Assembly (NCBI RefSeq): GCF_009827055.1
Contig: NZ_WUMK01000006.1
Span: forward strand, 248,001 to 312,000
Length of the DNA: 64,000 nucleotides
Source of the DNA: Shinella kummerowiae
Lineage (GTDB): Bacteria; Pseudomonadota; Alphaproteobacteria; Rhizobiales; Rhizobiaceae
Direction: 5' to 3'
Of this stretch, positions 24,289 to 34,921 are shown piece after piece; position 1 is the first letter of the stretch; each line of letters begins with the position of its first letter. The translations under genes and the position numbers were made by a program. The notes beneath the pieces are model-generated. The model worked only from the letters and a program-made list of their open reading frames with translations. It did not search any database and had not been told where the DNA came from.

Positions 24289-26628
24289 TCAATTGCCGCG
24301 CACGTGCTTGCGGTGCATTTTCTCGGCTTCCGCGTCGGTTTCCATCGTCTTGTCCGGCACGCCGAAAACCTGGCCAGGGATGATGCGGTCGGGATCGGTG
24401 ATCTGGGCCTCGTTGGCAAGGTAGATCGTCGTGTAGCGCACGCCCTTGCCGTAGATGCGGCGGGAGATCTGCCACAGCGTATCGCCGCGCCGGATGATGA
24501 CCGATGTCTTGCTTGCCTGCAGCGGCGCCTGCTCGACGGTTTCGGGCTCTTCGGCAACCGCCTCCCCGCTGCCCGCCGCCGTGCCAGTGCCGGTAGCAGT
24601 CGTCCCGCCTTCGGTTGCGGTCGACGCGGCGGTCTCGCCAGCCGTCGTCGTGCCTTCCGCCGGGGTCGTGGTGCCGGCAACGGGCGTGTCGCCCGACCCT
24701 TCGGTAGCGGTCGCCACGGCATTTGCCGTTGCGGCAGTGAGCGCGGGCATGCCCTCGAGGGCGGCGAGTGCCTGCTGGTAAGCTTCCTTGCCGGCGCCGG
24801 CCGGTACGGCCGCGAGACGGTCGAGCGCTGTCGAGGCCCAGCCCTTCAGCTTCTCGATAGCCGCGCTCACATCGGCTCCCGTGCCAGCCGGCAGCGTGAA
24901 ACCGGTGATGTTCTTCAACGCGGCTTCGAGCGCCGTGCGGGCGGTCTGGATCTCCGCCGGTGCCGCATTGCGGCCTTCGGAGAAGAGTGCCACGAACTGC
25001 TGCTGCAGCGCGGTCGCCTGCGCGGCCATGCCCTCGATGGAGGTGTCGGCAGCCGCCGATGCCGCCTTGGCAACGGTTTCAGCCTTCTCGATGGCGGGCG
25101 CCAGCGCATCGGCGACCGCCGTCTCGATCGAGCCCAGCGCGGCGCCAACCGCAGTGGCATCGCTCGGCAGGGCCTGCAGGCGGGCAAGCGCCGTGGTCGC
25201 CGCGGCAGACGCCTTGGCGGCCATCTCGCGCGCCGCTTCGCCTTCTTCGGCACCGGGCTTGAACTCGGACAGCGATTTCAGCGCGATTTCCGTGGCCGAG
25301 CGGGCGGCAGCCAGCTCTTCGACGGTCGGCATCTTGCCGTTCGCGTAAAGGCCCTTCAGCAGCGCAATCGCCTTGTCGGCTTCGCTGCGCAGCTTGTCGA
25401 ACATGCCGCCGCCGATGAGGCCGAGCGCGGGGCTGGTGTCACCCGTCGCATTGTCCTGCGCCACCACGGCGACCTGTTCGCCCTCCGGCCGGTCGAACGG
25501 AACGGAGGCGCGGAAATCCACCTTGCTGCCGTCCGGGCTCATCACGTCGGCGCGAACCGTGTGGCGGCCGACCGAAAGACTGATCGCCCCGTCGGCGACG
25601 TAGCGGCCGGCGTCGTCGGCCTTCGCCTCGCCGACGAGCTTGTCGTCGGCATAGATGCGCACGAGCGCGCCAGGCTTGGCCGTGCCGGCGATGAACATGC
25701 GCTCGCCTTCCAGCTCGACCGCCGAAACGCGGGCCTGCGCCTTGGCCGTTGCATCGGTGGCAGCATCCTGGCTCGTCGCGACCTCGCCGGACGGCTGGTT
25801 GCCTTCGCCCGTTGCCAGGGCGGTTTGCGTGTCGGTAGCCTGTCCGTCGGTCGCGGTAGCGGCCTTCTCTTCAGAGTTCGTCGCGACGTCGCCAGTGGCC
25901 GATGCGGTTTCGCCGGCAGGCTGTTCGACCGACTTGCCAGCGGCCTCGGCAGCCTTCTCGGTCGTTTCCGGCACGGTGATCAGGCGGCTTGCCTCACCCG
26001 GCTTGGAAACCATGGCCAGCAGCTCGCCGCCGCTGTTTGTCGGCACGGAAACGGTCGCCACCTCTTCGGAGGTCTTGGCGACGCCCTTGTCGTCCTTGGT
26101 GTTGAGGGTCAGCTGGTAGTCCCCGGCCGCGAGCGGCTGATCGAAGACGGCGGCAAAATCACCGGACGGGCCGATATCGGCCGTCGCGACGACGGTCTCG
26201 CCATTCTTGATTTCCAGCTTGGTGTTCGGCTGGCCGTGGCCGGCGATCACCGTGGAGCCATCCGGCTCGACACGCAGCAGATCGAAGGCAGGCGTGACCC
26301 AGCCGGTGGCGGGGTCGGCCGGCGTCGTCTCGGCCTTGGCCGTTTCCTGAGTTGCGGTTTCCTGGGTCCCGGTAGCCGTGTCGGTGGCCGGCTTGTCCTC
26401 GCCTGTCGCGGTCTCAGCCGTCGCGGTTTCGGCGGTCGCCGGGCGGGACTGCTTGCCATCGGCCGTCGTGGTCTCGCCACCGCCCTCAGCCGGCTTGTCG
26501 AGCAGGGTTGCGACGGTCGGTTCCGCCGGTTTTTCCTTGTTCATGTTGGGCAGCACGAAGAAAACCATGAGCAGCGTTGCCGCCGCCAGCACGATCAACA
26601 CCACCAGACCGGTCTTGTTCTTCATCAT
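24289..26628 (-). CDS. large membrane-anchored LysM domain protein
   Basis: The 779-residue product has a single N-terminal anchor (TGLVVLIVLAAATLLMVFFVLP), two long Thr/Ala/Glu-rich low-complexity regions, an Ig-like repeat pair (near VIAGHGQPNTKLEIKNGETVVATADIG and MFIAGTAKPGALVRIYADDKLVGEA), a long helical Ala-rich middle, and a C-terminal LysM domain (about 700-755, SVIIRRGDTLWQISRRIYGKG) that should bind peptidoglycan. The start at 26628 follows AGAGAG. Rhizobial homologues of this layout exist, but their function is unknown to me. Confidence 0.85.
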   Translation of the reverse strand: MMKNKTGLVVLIVLAAATLLMVFFVLPNMNKEKPAEPTVATLLDKPAEGGGETTTADGKQSRPATAETATAETATGEDKPATDTATGTQETATQETAKAETTPADPATGWVTPAFDLLRVEPDGSTVIAGHGQPNTKLEIKNGETVVATADIGPSGDFAAVFDQPLAAGDYQLTLNTKDDKGVAKTSEEVATVSVPTNSGGELLAMVSKPGEASRLITVPETTEKAAEAAGKSVEQPAGETASATGDVATNSEEKAATATDGQATDTQTALATGEGNQPSGEVATSQDAATDATAKAQARVSAVELEGERMFIAGTAKPGALVRIYADDKLVGEAKADDAGRYVADGAISLSVGRHTVRADVMSPDGSKVDFRASVPFDRPEGEQVAVVAQDNATGDTSPALGLIGGGMFDKLRSEADKAIALLKGLYANGKMPTVEELAAARSATEIALKSLSEFKPGAEEGEAAREMAAKASAAATTALARLQALPSDATAVGAALGSIETAVADALAPAIEKAETVAKAASAAADTSIEGMAAQATALQQQFVALFSEGRNAAPAEIQTARTALEAALKNITGFTLPAGTGADVSAAIEKLKGWASTALDRLAAVPAGAGKEAYQQALAALEGMPALTAATANAVATATEGSGDTPVAGTTTPAEGTTTAGETAASTATEGGTTATGTGTAAGSGEAVAEEPETVEQAPLQASKTSVIIRRGDTLWQISRRIYGKGVRYTTIYLANEAQITDPDRIIPGQVFGVPDKTMETDAEAEKMHRKHVRGN

Positions 26629-26786
26629 CAACTCTCTTTCTGTCCCGGTTTCCCGGGGTCCCCTCCTGAAATTGCTATCGATTCGCCGTGTTTTACACAA
26701 GGTTCAGGGGGCATTCCGGGGCGTCGCCCCCGTGCTTTTTCGTCATTATCCTTGACGGGCTCCCGGCGGGGTGGCTGAATCCCGTC

Positions 26787-27407
26787 ATGAGCGAACAAAC
26801 CCTGCCGATTCGATCCGTCTGCGTTTACTGCGGCTCCCAGCCTGGCCGTGATTCGTCCTATATCGCCGCCGGGCGGCGTTTGGGCCAGGCGATGGCCGAA
26901 AACCATCTGCGTCTCGTCTATGGCGGCGGAACCAAAGGCATCATGGGAGCGGTCGCCAGCGGCGTGCTCTCGCATGGCGGCCGCGTCACGGGCATTATAC
27001 CGCAATTCCTCGTGGATATGGAGGCCACCCGTCATTCGCTGGGCCAGCTCAGCGAATTGATCATCACGCCCGACATGCACGAGCGCAAACACAAGATGTT
27101 TGACCGCGCCGACGCCTTCGTGGCGCTACCGGGCGGCATCGGCACGCTGGAAGAGATCGTAGAAGTGATGACCTGGGCGCAACTCGGCCGCCACCGCAAG
27201 CCGATGGTCTTTGCCAATATCGGCGGCTTCTGGGATCCAATGCTGAAGCTGATCCGCCACATGGCGGACGAGGGCTTCATCCACACCGCCCATCTCGTCC
27301 AGCCGCTCGTCATCGACGATCCGGCGGAGATCGTCGCAGCCCTCGTCGAGCATTGGGCCGGCCAGGTGGACCGCGATGGCGAAGCGGAGATTATCGCCCG
27401 CCTGTAA
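26787..27407 (+). CDS. LOG family protein (nucleotide 5'-monophosphate phosphoribohydrolase)
   Basis: The 206-residue product is a LOG/YvdD-type enzyme. It shows VYCGSQPG (13-20), GGGTKGIMG (46-54), the ERKHKMF segment (99-105) and the diagnostic PGGIGTLEE (115-123). Family members cut N6-modified AMP to release free cytokinin bases, or cleave AMP to adenine and ribose 5-phosphate. Which activity applies here is unknown. The start at 26787 is chosen because the upstream frame runs through noncoding sequence. It diverges from the LysM gene. Confidence 0.9.
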   Translation: MSEQTLPIRSVCVYCGSQPGRDSSYIAAGRRLGQAMAENHLRLVYGGGTKGIMGAVASGVLSHGGRVTGIIPQFLVDMEATRHSLGQLSELIITPDMHERKHKMFDRADAFVALPGGIGTLEEIVEVMTWAQLGRHRKPMVFANIGGFWDPMLKLIRHMADEGFIHTAHLVQPLVIDDPAEIVAALVEHWAGQVDRDGEAEIIARL

Positions 27408-27425
27408 GAGGCCGCCCTCTCCTCC

Positions 27426-27500
27426 GTCATGGTCGGGCTTGACCCGACCATCCAGCGCGCGGTGCCGTCTGGATCCTCGGGTCAAACCCGAGGATGACAT
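27426..27500 (+). repeat. paired palindromic intergenic element
   Basis: Two strong hairpins face each other: GGTCGGG / CCCGACC (from 27431) and CCTCGGGT / ACCCGAGG (to 27494). The outer ends GTCAT and ATGAC are also inverted. It lies between the LOG gene and the convergent rarD gene and may terminate both. The pattern resembles repeats common between alphaproteobacterial genes; only one copy is in this window. Confidence 0.6.
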
Positions 27501-27560
27501 CGTGGACGGGTTGCATGTCCGTCCAGGGCCGATACCTGAGCCCGGCCTTTTTCAGACCAC

Positions 27561-28505
27561 TCACTCGGCCGGCTTCAATTCCGTCGCTGCAGCCCGCCTT
27601 GCCCGCGCCGAGCGCAGCATCGAGCCGGAATAGATGAACAGGGCCACCCAGATCAGCACGAAGGCGATCAGCTTGGTGGTGCCGAAGGGTTCGCCGAAGA
27701 CGAAGACGGCGATGATGAAGATCATCGTCGGCGCGATGTACTGCATGATGCCGATGGTGGAGAGGCGCAGCAGCTTGGCGCCGTTGGCGTAGATCATCAG
27801 CGGGATGGCCGTGACGACACCGCACGCGAGCAGCCAGAGCACGTCCGTCATGCCGGTATCGCCGAAATGGCCCTGCCCGGTCGATTCCAGCCAGATGATA
27901 TAACCGAGCGCCGGCACGCTGAGCAGCAGCACTTCGAGGAAGAAGCCCTGGTTGGGACCGACTGGCAATGTCTTGCGGAAGAAGGCGTAAAAGCCCCAGG
28001 AGAGGCACAGCCCGAGCGACACCCATGGCAGGCCGCCCGCATCGAAGGCGAGGATCGCCACTGCGCAGGCGGCAAGCCCGATCGCCACCATCTGCGCCGG
28101 GTCGGGCTTTTCCTTCAACAGCACCGCGCCGAGGAAGATCGAGAACAGCGGGTTGATGTAATAGCCGAGCGCTGTCTCGATGGCGCGGCCGGCGCCGATC
28201 GCCCAGACATAGATGCCCCAGTTGATGGTGATCAGCACGGCCGTCAGCGTCGCCATGGCAAGCATGCGCGGCGAGCGCAAGGCCGACTTGATATCCGCCG
28301 TCCGGCCGAGCCAGATGAGAACGAGACCCGCCAGCGGCACCGACCAGACGATGCGGTGCGCCACCACTTCCGAAGCCGGAATATGGGCGACGGCCTTCAT
28401 GAAGAAGGGCAGGAAGCCCCACAGCACATAGGCTGTCAGTGCAAAGGCAAAACCGCGCGGCGAATCGCCGGTTTGGGGGCCGCTGGAGGAATTCGCGTCG
28501 GCCAT
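27561..28505 (-). CDS. rarD: EamA family transporter RarD
   Basis: The 314-residue product has ten predicted membrane segments and the RarD pattern (FALTAYVLWGFLPFFMKAVAHIPASEVVAHRIVWSVPL near the N-terminus, GYYINPLFSIFLGAVLLKEK, and GIMQYIAPTMIFIIAVFVFGEPF). RarD was named for chloramphenicol sensitivity; the physiological substrate is unknown. The ATG at 28505 fits family length. A 24-bp imperfect palindrome lies just upstream. Confidence 0.92.
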   Translation of the reverse strand: MADANSSSGPQTGDSPRGFAFALTAYVLWGFLPFFMKAVAHIPASEVVAHRIVWSVPLAGLVLIWLGRTADIKSALRSPRMLAMATLTAVLITINWGIYVWAIGAGRAIETALGYYINPLFSIFLGAVLLKEKPDPAQMVAIGLAACAVAILAFDAGGLPWVSLGLCLSWGFYAFFRKTLPVGPNQGFFLEVLLLSVPALGYIIWLESTGQGHFGDTGMTDVLWLLACGVVTAIPLMIYANGAKLLRLSTIGIMQYIAPTMIFIIAVFVFGEPFGTTKLIAFVLIWVALFIYSGSMLRSARARRAAATELKPAE

Positions 28506-28527
28506 GGTGTCATTTCCCGTCGATTTA

Positions 28528-28551
28528 TGGAGTTTTCGACGGAATACTCCA
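28528..28551 (-). promoter_or_regulatory. imperfect palindrome upstream of rarD
   Basis: TGGAGTTTTC and GGAATACTCCA pair at 9 of 10 positions, centred about 34 nt upstream of the rarD ATG. It could be an operator. No regulator gene is next to it. Confidence 0.35.
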
Positions 28552-28615
28552 ACATGCGTAAATGCACCAATTCATTCCGGTGAAGGGATGTGTGAGCGGC
28601 GCTGAACCTGATCCC

Positions 28616-30232
28616 CTACTCCGCGGCCACCCGCCCGGCATCACCGCGGTTCTTCAGGAGCTTGTAGACGATGGAGTCCATCAGCGCCTGGAAGGAGGCA
28701 TCGATGATGTTGTCGGAGACGCCGACCGTCCACCAGCGCGCGCCCGACGCATCGGTGGATTCGATCAGCACGCGGGTGATCGCCTCGGTGCCGCCATTGA
28801 GGATACGCACCTTGTAGTCCGCCAGTTCCAGGTCGGCGATCTCGGCCTGGTATTTGCCGAGGTCCTTTCGCAGCGCCAGATCGAGCGCGTTGACCGGACC
28901 GTGGCCCTCGGCGACCGACATCATCGTCTCGCCATCGACAATGACCCGCACGACGGCTTCCGACACCGTCTTGAGCTGGCCGTTGGCGTCGTAGCGGCGC
29001 TCGACCATCACGCGGAAACTCTCGACATGGAAGAAATCCGGCACCGTGCCGAGCGTGCGGTAGGCAAGCAGCGCGAAGCTCGCATCCGCGCCCTCATAGG
29101 CATAGCCCGTCGCCTCGCGATCCTTGACGATCTGGATGAGGCGGTCGAGCTTCGGATCGTCCTTGCCGACCGTGATGCCGCGCAGCTTCAGGGCATTGAT
29201 GAAGTTCGCCTTACCGCCCTGGTCGGACACCATGACCTTGCGCAGGTTGCCGACGCTCTCCGGCGTGATGTGCTCGTAGGTGCGCGGGTCCTTGAGCAGG
29301 GCCGAGGCGTGGATGCCGGCTTTCGTGGCGAAGGCGGAAGCGCCGACATAGGGCGCCTGATGGTCCGGCGAGCGGTTGAGCAATTCGTCGAAGGTGTGGG
29401 CGAGCTTGGTGAGGCCGGTGAGCTTTTCCGTATCGATGCCGATCTCGAAACGCGCGTTATAGGCTTCCTTCAGCGCCAGCGTCGGGATGAGCGTCACGAG
29501 GTTGGCATTGCCGCAGCGTTCGCCGATGCCGTTCAGCGTGCCCTGGATCTGGCGCACGCCAGCCTCGACGGCGGCCAGCGAATTGGCGACGGCCTGTCCG
29601 GTATCGTTATGCGCATGAATGCCGAGGTTCTCGCCCGGCACGCCGGCGGCGATGACGGTTTTCACGATCGCCTGCACTTCCGACGGCTGCGTGCCGCCAT
29701 TGGTGTCACAGAGCACGACCCAGCGGGCGCCGGCGGCGAACGCCGTGGTGGCGCAGGCGAGCGCATAGTCCGGGTTCGCCTTGTAGCCGTCGAAGAAGTG
29801 TTCGCAGTCGACCATGGCCTCGCGCCCGGAGGCAACGACGGCCTTCACCGATTCACCGATGCTTTCGAGGTTCTCGTCGTTGGAACAGCCGAGCGCGACC
29901 CGCACATGATAGTCCCAGCTTTTCGCCACGAGACAGATCGCGTCGCTCTTTGAATCGAGCAGCGCAGCAAGCCCGGGATCGTTGGAGGCGGAAATGCCGG
30001 CGCGCTTCGTCATGCCGAAGGCGACGAACTTGGCGCGACCGGTGCGTTTCTTGGCGAAGAAAGCCGTATCCGTCGGGTTGGCGCCCGGATAGCCGCCTTC
30101 GACATAGTCCAGGCCGAACTCATCCAGCATGCCGGCAATCGCAATCTTGTCCTCAACGGAAAAATCGATGCCGGGTGTCTGCTGGCCGTCACGCAGCGTG
30201 GTGTCGAAAAGATGGATACGGTCTTTTTTCAT
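28616..30232 (-). CDS. cimA: citramalate synthase
   Basis: CimA condenses pyruvate and acetyl-CoA to citramalate, giving 2-ketobutyrate for isoleucine by a threonine-independent route. The 538-residue product has the HMGL-like domain with DTTLRDGQQTPG (10-21), GGYPGANPTD, the metal site HAHND (about 206-210) and GERCGNAN, then a C-terminal LeuA-type allosteric domain. The length and the GYPGANP motif fit CimA better than LeuA or homocitrate synthase. It is the last gene of the cysS operon, 3 nt after pip. Confidence 0.9.
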   Translation of the reverse strand: MKKDRIHLFDTTLRDGQQTPGIDFSVEDKIAIAGMLDEFGLDYVEGGYPGANPTDTAFFAKKRTGRAKFVAFGMTKRAGISASNDPGLAALLDSKSDAICLVAKSWDYHVRVALGCSNDENLESIGESVKAVVASGREAMVDCEHFFDGYKANPDYALACATTAFAAGARWVVLCDTNGGTQPSEVQAIVKTVIAAGVPGENLGIHAHNDTGQAVANSLAAVEAGVRQIQGTLNGIGERCGNANLVTLIPTLALKEAYNARFEIGIDTEKLTGLTKLAHTFDELLNRSPDHQAPYVGASAFATKAGIHASALLKDPRTYEHITPESVGNLRKVMVSDQGGKANFINALKLRGITVGKDDPKLDRLIQIVKDREATGYAYEGADASFALLAYRTLGTVPDFFHVESFRVMVERRYDANGQLKTVSEAVVRVIVDGETMMSVAEGHGPVNALDLALRKDLGKYQAEIADLELADYKVRILNGGTEAITRVLIESTDASGARWWTVGVSDNIIDASFQALMDSIVYKLLKNRGDAGRVAAE

Positions 30233-30235
30233 GTC

Positions 30236-31665
<1,430 letters not shown>

Positions 31666-31667
31666 GT

Positions 31668-32159
31668 CTATTCCTCCGGCGGCCAATGATCGGTGTCGTA
31701 GTCGGGATGCTGGCGGTTCGAATCGCGGATCGTGAGATGGCGCTCCTCCCCGCCCTCGCCTTCGTTGCTTTCGCTTTCGGCGAGCTTCGGCAGTTGCGAG
31801 AACCAGACGACACGCGATTCGACGCCGGATTGCGCGATCGGGCGCACGTCATCGGGATCGTCGAGCGAGCCGAGCGTCACGTTGACATGGGCCGCGGCAA
31901 GGCCGTCGTAGAACAGCGGCGTACCGCAATCCCGGCAGAAGCCGCGGCGCACGATCTCCGACGACTGGAACCAGCCGGGCTCGCCGCGTGTCACCGAAAA
32001 CCGCTCGCGCGACGCATTGGCGAGCGGCAGGAAATAGTTGCCGGCCGCCTTCTGGCACATGCGGCAATGGCAAAGATGCGGATCGCCGAGCGTGCCCTCG
32101 ACGCGGTAGCGCACCGCGCCGCACTGGCAGCCGCCGGTATAGATGCGCGAAATGCTCAT
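31668..32159 (-). CDS. GFA family protein, second of three tandem copies
   Basis: The 163-residue product is a paralogue of its two neighbours, with all family cysteines kept (GGCQCG at 10-15, CHCRMC, GFCRDCGTPLFY). It differs in the C-terminal third, which has an acidic insert (ESESNEGEGGEERH) before the shared HPDYDTDHWPPE ending. The ATG overlaps the stop of the gene before it. No catalytic partner is encoded beside it, so substrate is unknown. Confidence 0.93.
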   Translation of the reverse strand: MSISRIYTGGCQCGAVRYRVEGTLGDPHLCHCRMCQKAAGNYFLPLANASRERFSVTRGEPGWFQSSEIVRRGFCRDCGTPLFYDGLAAAHVNVTLGSLDDPDDVRPIAQSGVESRVVWFSQLPKLAESESNEGEGGEERHLTIRDSNRQHPDYDTDHWPPEE

Positions 32160-32638
32160 GGCTTGCGCTCCGGCGGCCAGTCGTCGGTGTCGTGGTCCGG
32201 GTGCTGGTAGGAGACGAGATCGGCGAGGAAGGAGGCCGAATCCTGGTCCGCCATCGTGTCCTCGCCCGGCAGGTCGTGCACCGTATCCACATAGGGCAGC
32301 TTCGCCTCGATACCCCACTGGATGCGCGGGGCGATCTCGGCCGGATCGTCGAACGCCGCGATGGTCAGCGCCACCCCGTCCGGCGCCTCATAGGTCAGCG
32401 GCGTGCCGCAATCGGCGCAGAAACCGCGATAGCCATGGTTCGACGACTGGAAGCGCTTGGGCTCGCCGCGCGTCCAGCTGAGTTTTGCCTGCCGCACGGA
32501 AACGAGCGGCAGGTAAAAATTGCCGCTCGCCTTCTGGCACATGCGGCAATGACAGACCGACGCATCACCGAGCGCGCCTTCGACATGAAAGCGCACGGCA
32601 CCGCACTGGCATCCGCCGGTGTAGAAGGGTGTGTTCAC
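32156..32638 (-). CDS. GFA family protein, first of three tandem copies
   Basis: The 160-residue product has GGCQCG (8-13), CHCRMC and [10 protein letters not shown], so the zinc sites are intact. Its C-terminus ([15 protein letters not shown]) is close to that of the second copy. The start is GTG at 32638, overlapping the cysS stop as GTGA, with GGGAG about 10 nt upstream inside cysS. The long frame upstream of it is cysS read in another frame. Confidence 0.9.
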   Translation of the reverse strand: MNTPFYTGGCQCGAVRFHVEGALGDASVCHCRMCQKASGNFYLPLVSVRQAKLSWTRGEPKRFQSSNHGYRGFCADCGTPLTYEAPDGVALTIAAFDDPAEIAPRIQWGIEAKLPYVDTVHDLPGEDTMADQDSASFLADLVSYQHPDHDTDDWPPERKP

Positions 32639-34068
32639 CTCTTCATCTCCCACGTTGTCACGCGCTCGCCGGTCTCCGGGTCCTTGCCGTCCTTGAGCTG
32701 GACGCCCTTGGCGGCGAGGTCGTCGCGGATCTTGTCGGCCTCGGCGAAGTTTTTCGTCTTCAGCATTTCGAGACGAAGCTGGATGATCGAATCGATGCTT
32801 TCCTCCAACGCCTTGGACACCTCCACCTTCTTCGGCTCGATGCCGAGAAGGGCGGCGCTGGCGGCGAAGACGGGCAGCATCAGCGGGTCGGTGTTGGCGC
32901 ATTGGGCGAGCGCATGCAGCGCCTGAACGGCTGCCACCGTGTTGAGGTCGTCGTGAAGCGGCGCCAGCACGCTTTCGTCCACGCGGCCTTCGGCAGGGTT
33001 TCCACCGGCCGGCCACTTGGCGAGGAGGCGCTCGGCCTCTTCCAGGCGCTTCACGCTGAAATCGATCGGCTCGCGGTAATGCGTCATCAGCATGGCAAGA
33101 CGCAGCACCTCGCCCGACCATTTGCGGCCGCCGAACTTCTCCTCGTGCAGCAGTTCATAGATCGTGACGAAATTGCCTTCGGACTTCGACATCTTGCGGC
33201 CTTCGACCTGGACGAAGCCGTTGTGCATCCAGACATTCGCCATCACTTTCGTATCGTGGGCGCAACGCGACTGGGCGATCTCGTTTTCGTGGTGCGGGAA
33301 GATCAGGTCGAGCCCGCCGCCATGGATATCGAAAACCTCGCCGAGATAGGCGGCCGCCATGGCCGAGCATTCGATATGCCAACCCGGACGGCCACGGCCC
33401 CACGGGCTTTCCCAGCCGGGCTCTTCCGCAGACGAAAGCTTCCAGAGCACGAAGTCGCCGGGGCTCTTCTTGTGGGCATCCACTGCGACGCGTGCGCCGG
33501 CCTGCTGTTCGTCGAGATTGCGTTTCGAGAGTTCGCCGTAATCCGCCGTCGAGCCGGTGTCGAACAGCACCTCCCCACTGGCCTCATAGGCATGGCCACG
33601 CTCGATCAGCCGCTCGATCAGCGTGATCATGTCGGATTTTCCGTCGTCGCGCGGCTGCACGAATTCCGTGGCGCGGGGCTCGTGCGTCGGCTCAAGGCAG
33701 CCGAGGATCGCGACGTCGGCGTGGAACTGGTTCGCCGTCTTCTCCGTCACGCGACGGATCGCCTCGTTCAGCGACAGGGTGCCGTCTTTGATCTCCGTTC
33801 CGAAATCGCGCAGCGCCCGGGCGTTGATCTTGTCGTCCAGGTCGGTGATGTTGCGGGCATAGGTGACGTGGCTTTCGCCATAGAGATGGCGCAGCAGCCT
33901 GAACAGCACGTCGAAGACGATGACCGGCCGGGCATTGCCGATATGGGCAAAGTCGTAGACCGTCGGGCCGCAGACATACATGCGCACGTTTTCAGGATCG
34001 ATGGGCGCAAAGGGCTCCTTCGACCGCGTGAGCGTGTTGTACAGCGTCAGGACCGGTTTTTCGGCCAT
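32635..34068 (-). CDS. cysS: cysteine-tRNA ligase
   Basis: CysS charges tRNA-Cys in the cytoplasm. The 477-residue product has the zinc and active-site Cys33 in [17 protein letters not shown], the HIGH-type motif HIGN (42-45), the KMSKS loop in [10 protein letters not shown] (about residues 290-298), and a C-terminal helical domain. GGGAGA precedes the ATG at 34068. It heads an operon of six tightly packed genes (cysS, three GFA, pip, cimA) with a candidate promoter at 34208-34236. Confidence 0.97.
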   Translation of the reverse strand: MAEKPVLTLYNTLTRSKEPFAPIDPENVRMYVCGPTVYDFAHIGNARPVIVFDVLFRLLRHLYGESHVTYARNITDLDDKINARALRDFGTEIKDGTLSLNEAIRRVTEKTANQFHADVAILGCLEPTHEPRATEFVQPRDDGKSDMITLIERLIERGHAYEASGEVLFDTGSTADYGELSKRNLDEQQAGARVAVDAHKKSPGDFVLWKLSSAEEPGWESPWGRGRPGWHIECSAMAAAYLGEVFDIHGGGLDLIFPHHENEIAQSRCAHDTKVMANVWMHNGFVQVEGRKMSKSEGNFVTIYELLHEEKFGGRKWSGEVLRLAMLMTHYREPIDFSVKRLEEAERLLAKWPAGGNPAEGRVDESVLAPLHDDLNTVAAVQALHALAQCANTDPLMLPVFAASAALLGIEPKKVEVSKALEESIDSIIQLRLEMLKTKNFAEADKIRDDLAAKGVQLKDGKDPETGERVTTWEMKR

Positions 34069-34207
34069 AAGAGTCTCCCAAAATGCGTAAACCCGGCTGG
34101 CCGGGTCGTTGTCATCCGGGGATTTTGGGGGACGAAAACGGCCGGGCCAGCGCGTGCGCTAGCGAATAATGCTCCGGCGAATGCAGAGTACCGTTTTCAT
34201 GGCCTGC

Positions 34208-34236
34208 TTTATCGCGCCATGCGCGCGTGCGGTCAA
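34208..34236 (-). promoter_or_regulatory. candidate promoter of the cysS operon
   Basis: On the minus strand TTGACC (34236-34231), a 17-nt spacer, and GATAAA (34213-34208) fit a housekeeping promoter. The leader to cysS would be about 130 nt and contains a hairpin ACCCGGC/GCCGGGT at 34091-34106. The rest of the 302-nt gap 34069-34370 holds no gene that I can support. Confidence 0.5.
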
Positions 34237-34370
34237 GCGGGCGAATGGCATTCCCGACGAAAATCCTTTGCGCTTCCGCCTGTTACCGAGGTGACACGGC
34301 GCCCCCTGCCCCCGTGAGAGAAAGGAACCGTCGAACCGGCCCGCAATCGCCGGAAAACCAGGGGGACGCC

Positions 34371-34529
34371 ATGAGGAACACGAAATGCGAGGATGCCAAG
34401 CCATGTGAAAATTCCGATCGCTGCGAGGAGCGGCCGCTGCCCGGAGAAAAGCAGGAGAACCCGTTCAGCCTACGCGCCATCATCGCCGCCTTCCTTCAGG
34501 GACGCGTGCGCCAGACACCGCGCAAATGA
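34371..34529 (+). CDS. small protein (52 aa), unknown
   Basis: The ORF starts at an ATG 6 nt after GGGGG. The product is hydrophilic with Cys at 5, 10 and 16 and a short basic C-terminal helix (FSLRAIIAAFLQGRVRQTPRK). The frame is open further upstream to 34227, but only this ATG has a ribosome site. It is too short for a family call; coding is plausible but unproven. Confidence 0.45.
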   Translation: MRNTKCEDAKPCENSDRCEERPLPGEKQENPFSLRAIIAAFLQGRVRQTPRK

Positions 34530-34550
34530 ATGTTAGCAGCAGTCACAATT

Positions 34551-34601
34551 CTTGATCGCAAAAACCCGCCCATTTCGACCATTCGCCGCAGAGCGATCAA
34601 G
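34551..34601. other. inverted repeat in a 183-nt gap
   Basis: CTTGATCGC (34551-34559) and GCGATCAAG (34593-34601) form a perfect 9-bp inverted repeat with a 33-nt spacer, between two small ORFs. It could be a hairpin in a small RNA, a terminator for the upstream small gene, or an operator. No T tract follows. Confidence 0.35.
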
Positions 34602-34712
34602 ATTTGAGCAGAATTTGGCCGAACAGGTCACGTAAATGCATAGGTCATTGGGGCAGCAACCAGGGGAAATTCGAATGGGCCGCCCGATGAAAGACACTTC
34701 AGGAGAGTGACA

Positions 34713-34895
34713 ATGTCGACCGCACGCACTGAAACGGTGCAGAATACCGAAGCCAAAGAGAACCTTCAGAAGCGCTACAAGCCGCTCGGCCTGCGCGCCG
34801 TCGTGGCTGCCACGCAGTGCAAGCCCGAACAAAAGCGCAAGGACAAGCGCCGCGAGCACGACATTCCGGCCGTGCTGCAGCCGCTCTACGACTGA
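34713..34895 (+). CDS. small basic protein (60 aa), unknown
   Basis: The ORF starts with ATG after AGGAGAG. The product is rich in Lys/Arg (NLQKRYKPLGLRAVVAATQCKPEQKRKDKRREHD) and ends in VLQPLYD. It has no membrane segment or known motif. Good ribosome site and biased codon use make it likely to be real. It converges with the YedK-like gene, with a 26-nt gap. Confidence 0.65.
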   Translation: MSTARTETVQNTEAKENLQKRYKPLGLRAVVAATQCKPEQKRKDKRREHDIPAVLQPLYD

Positions 34896-34921
34896 GCCGG
34901 TTTGCGGCACAGGGATCGAGG

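Noticed and set aside
24247-26778. An 843-codon plus-strand ORF
   Set aside because: It is the antisense of the LysM protein gene, which has a signal anchor, LysM domain and ribosome site. The antisense product is a Gly/Arg-rich shadow.
31666-31686. TTG start for the third GFA gene
   Set aside because: The ATG at 31665 has GGAGG at proper spacing; the TTG adds residues not in the family.
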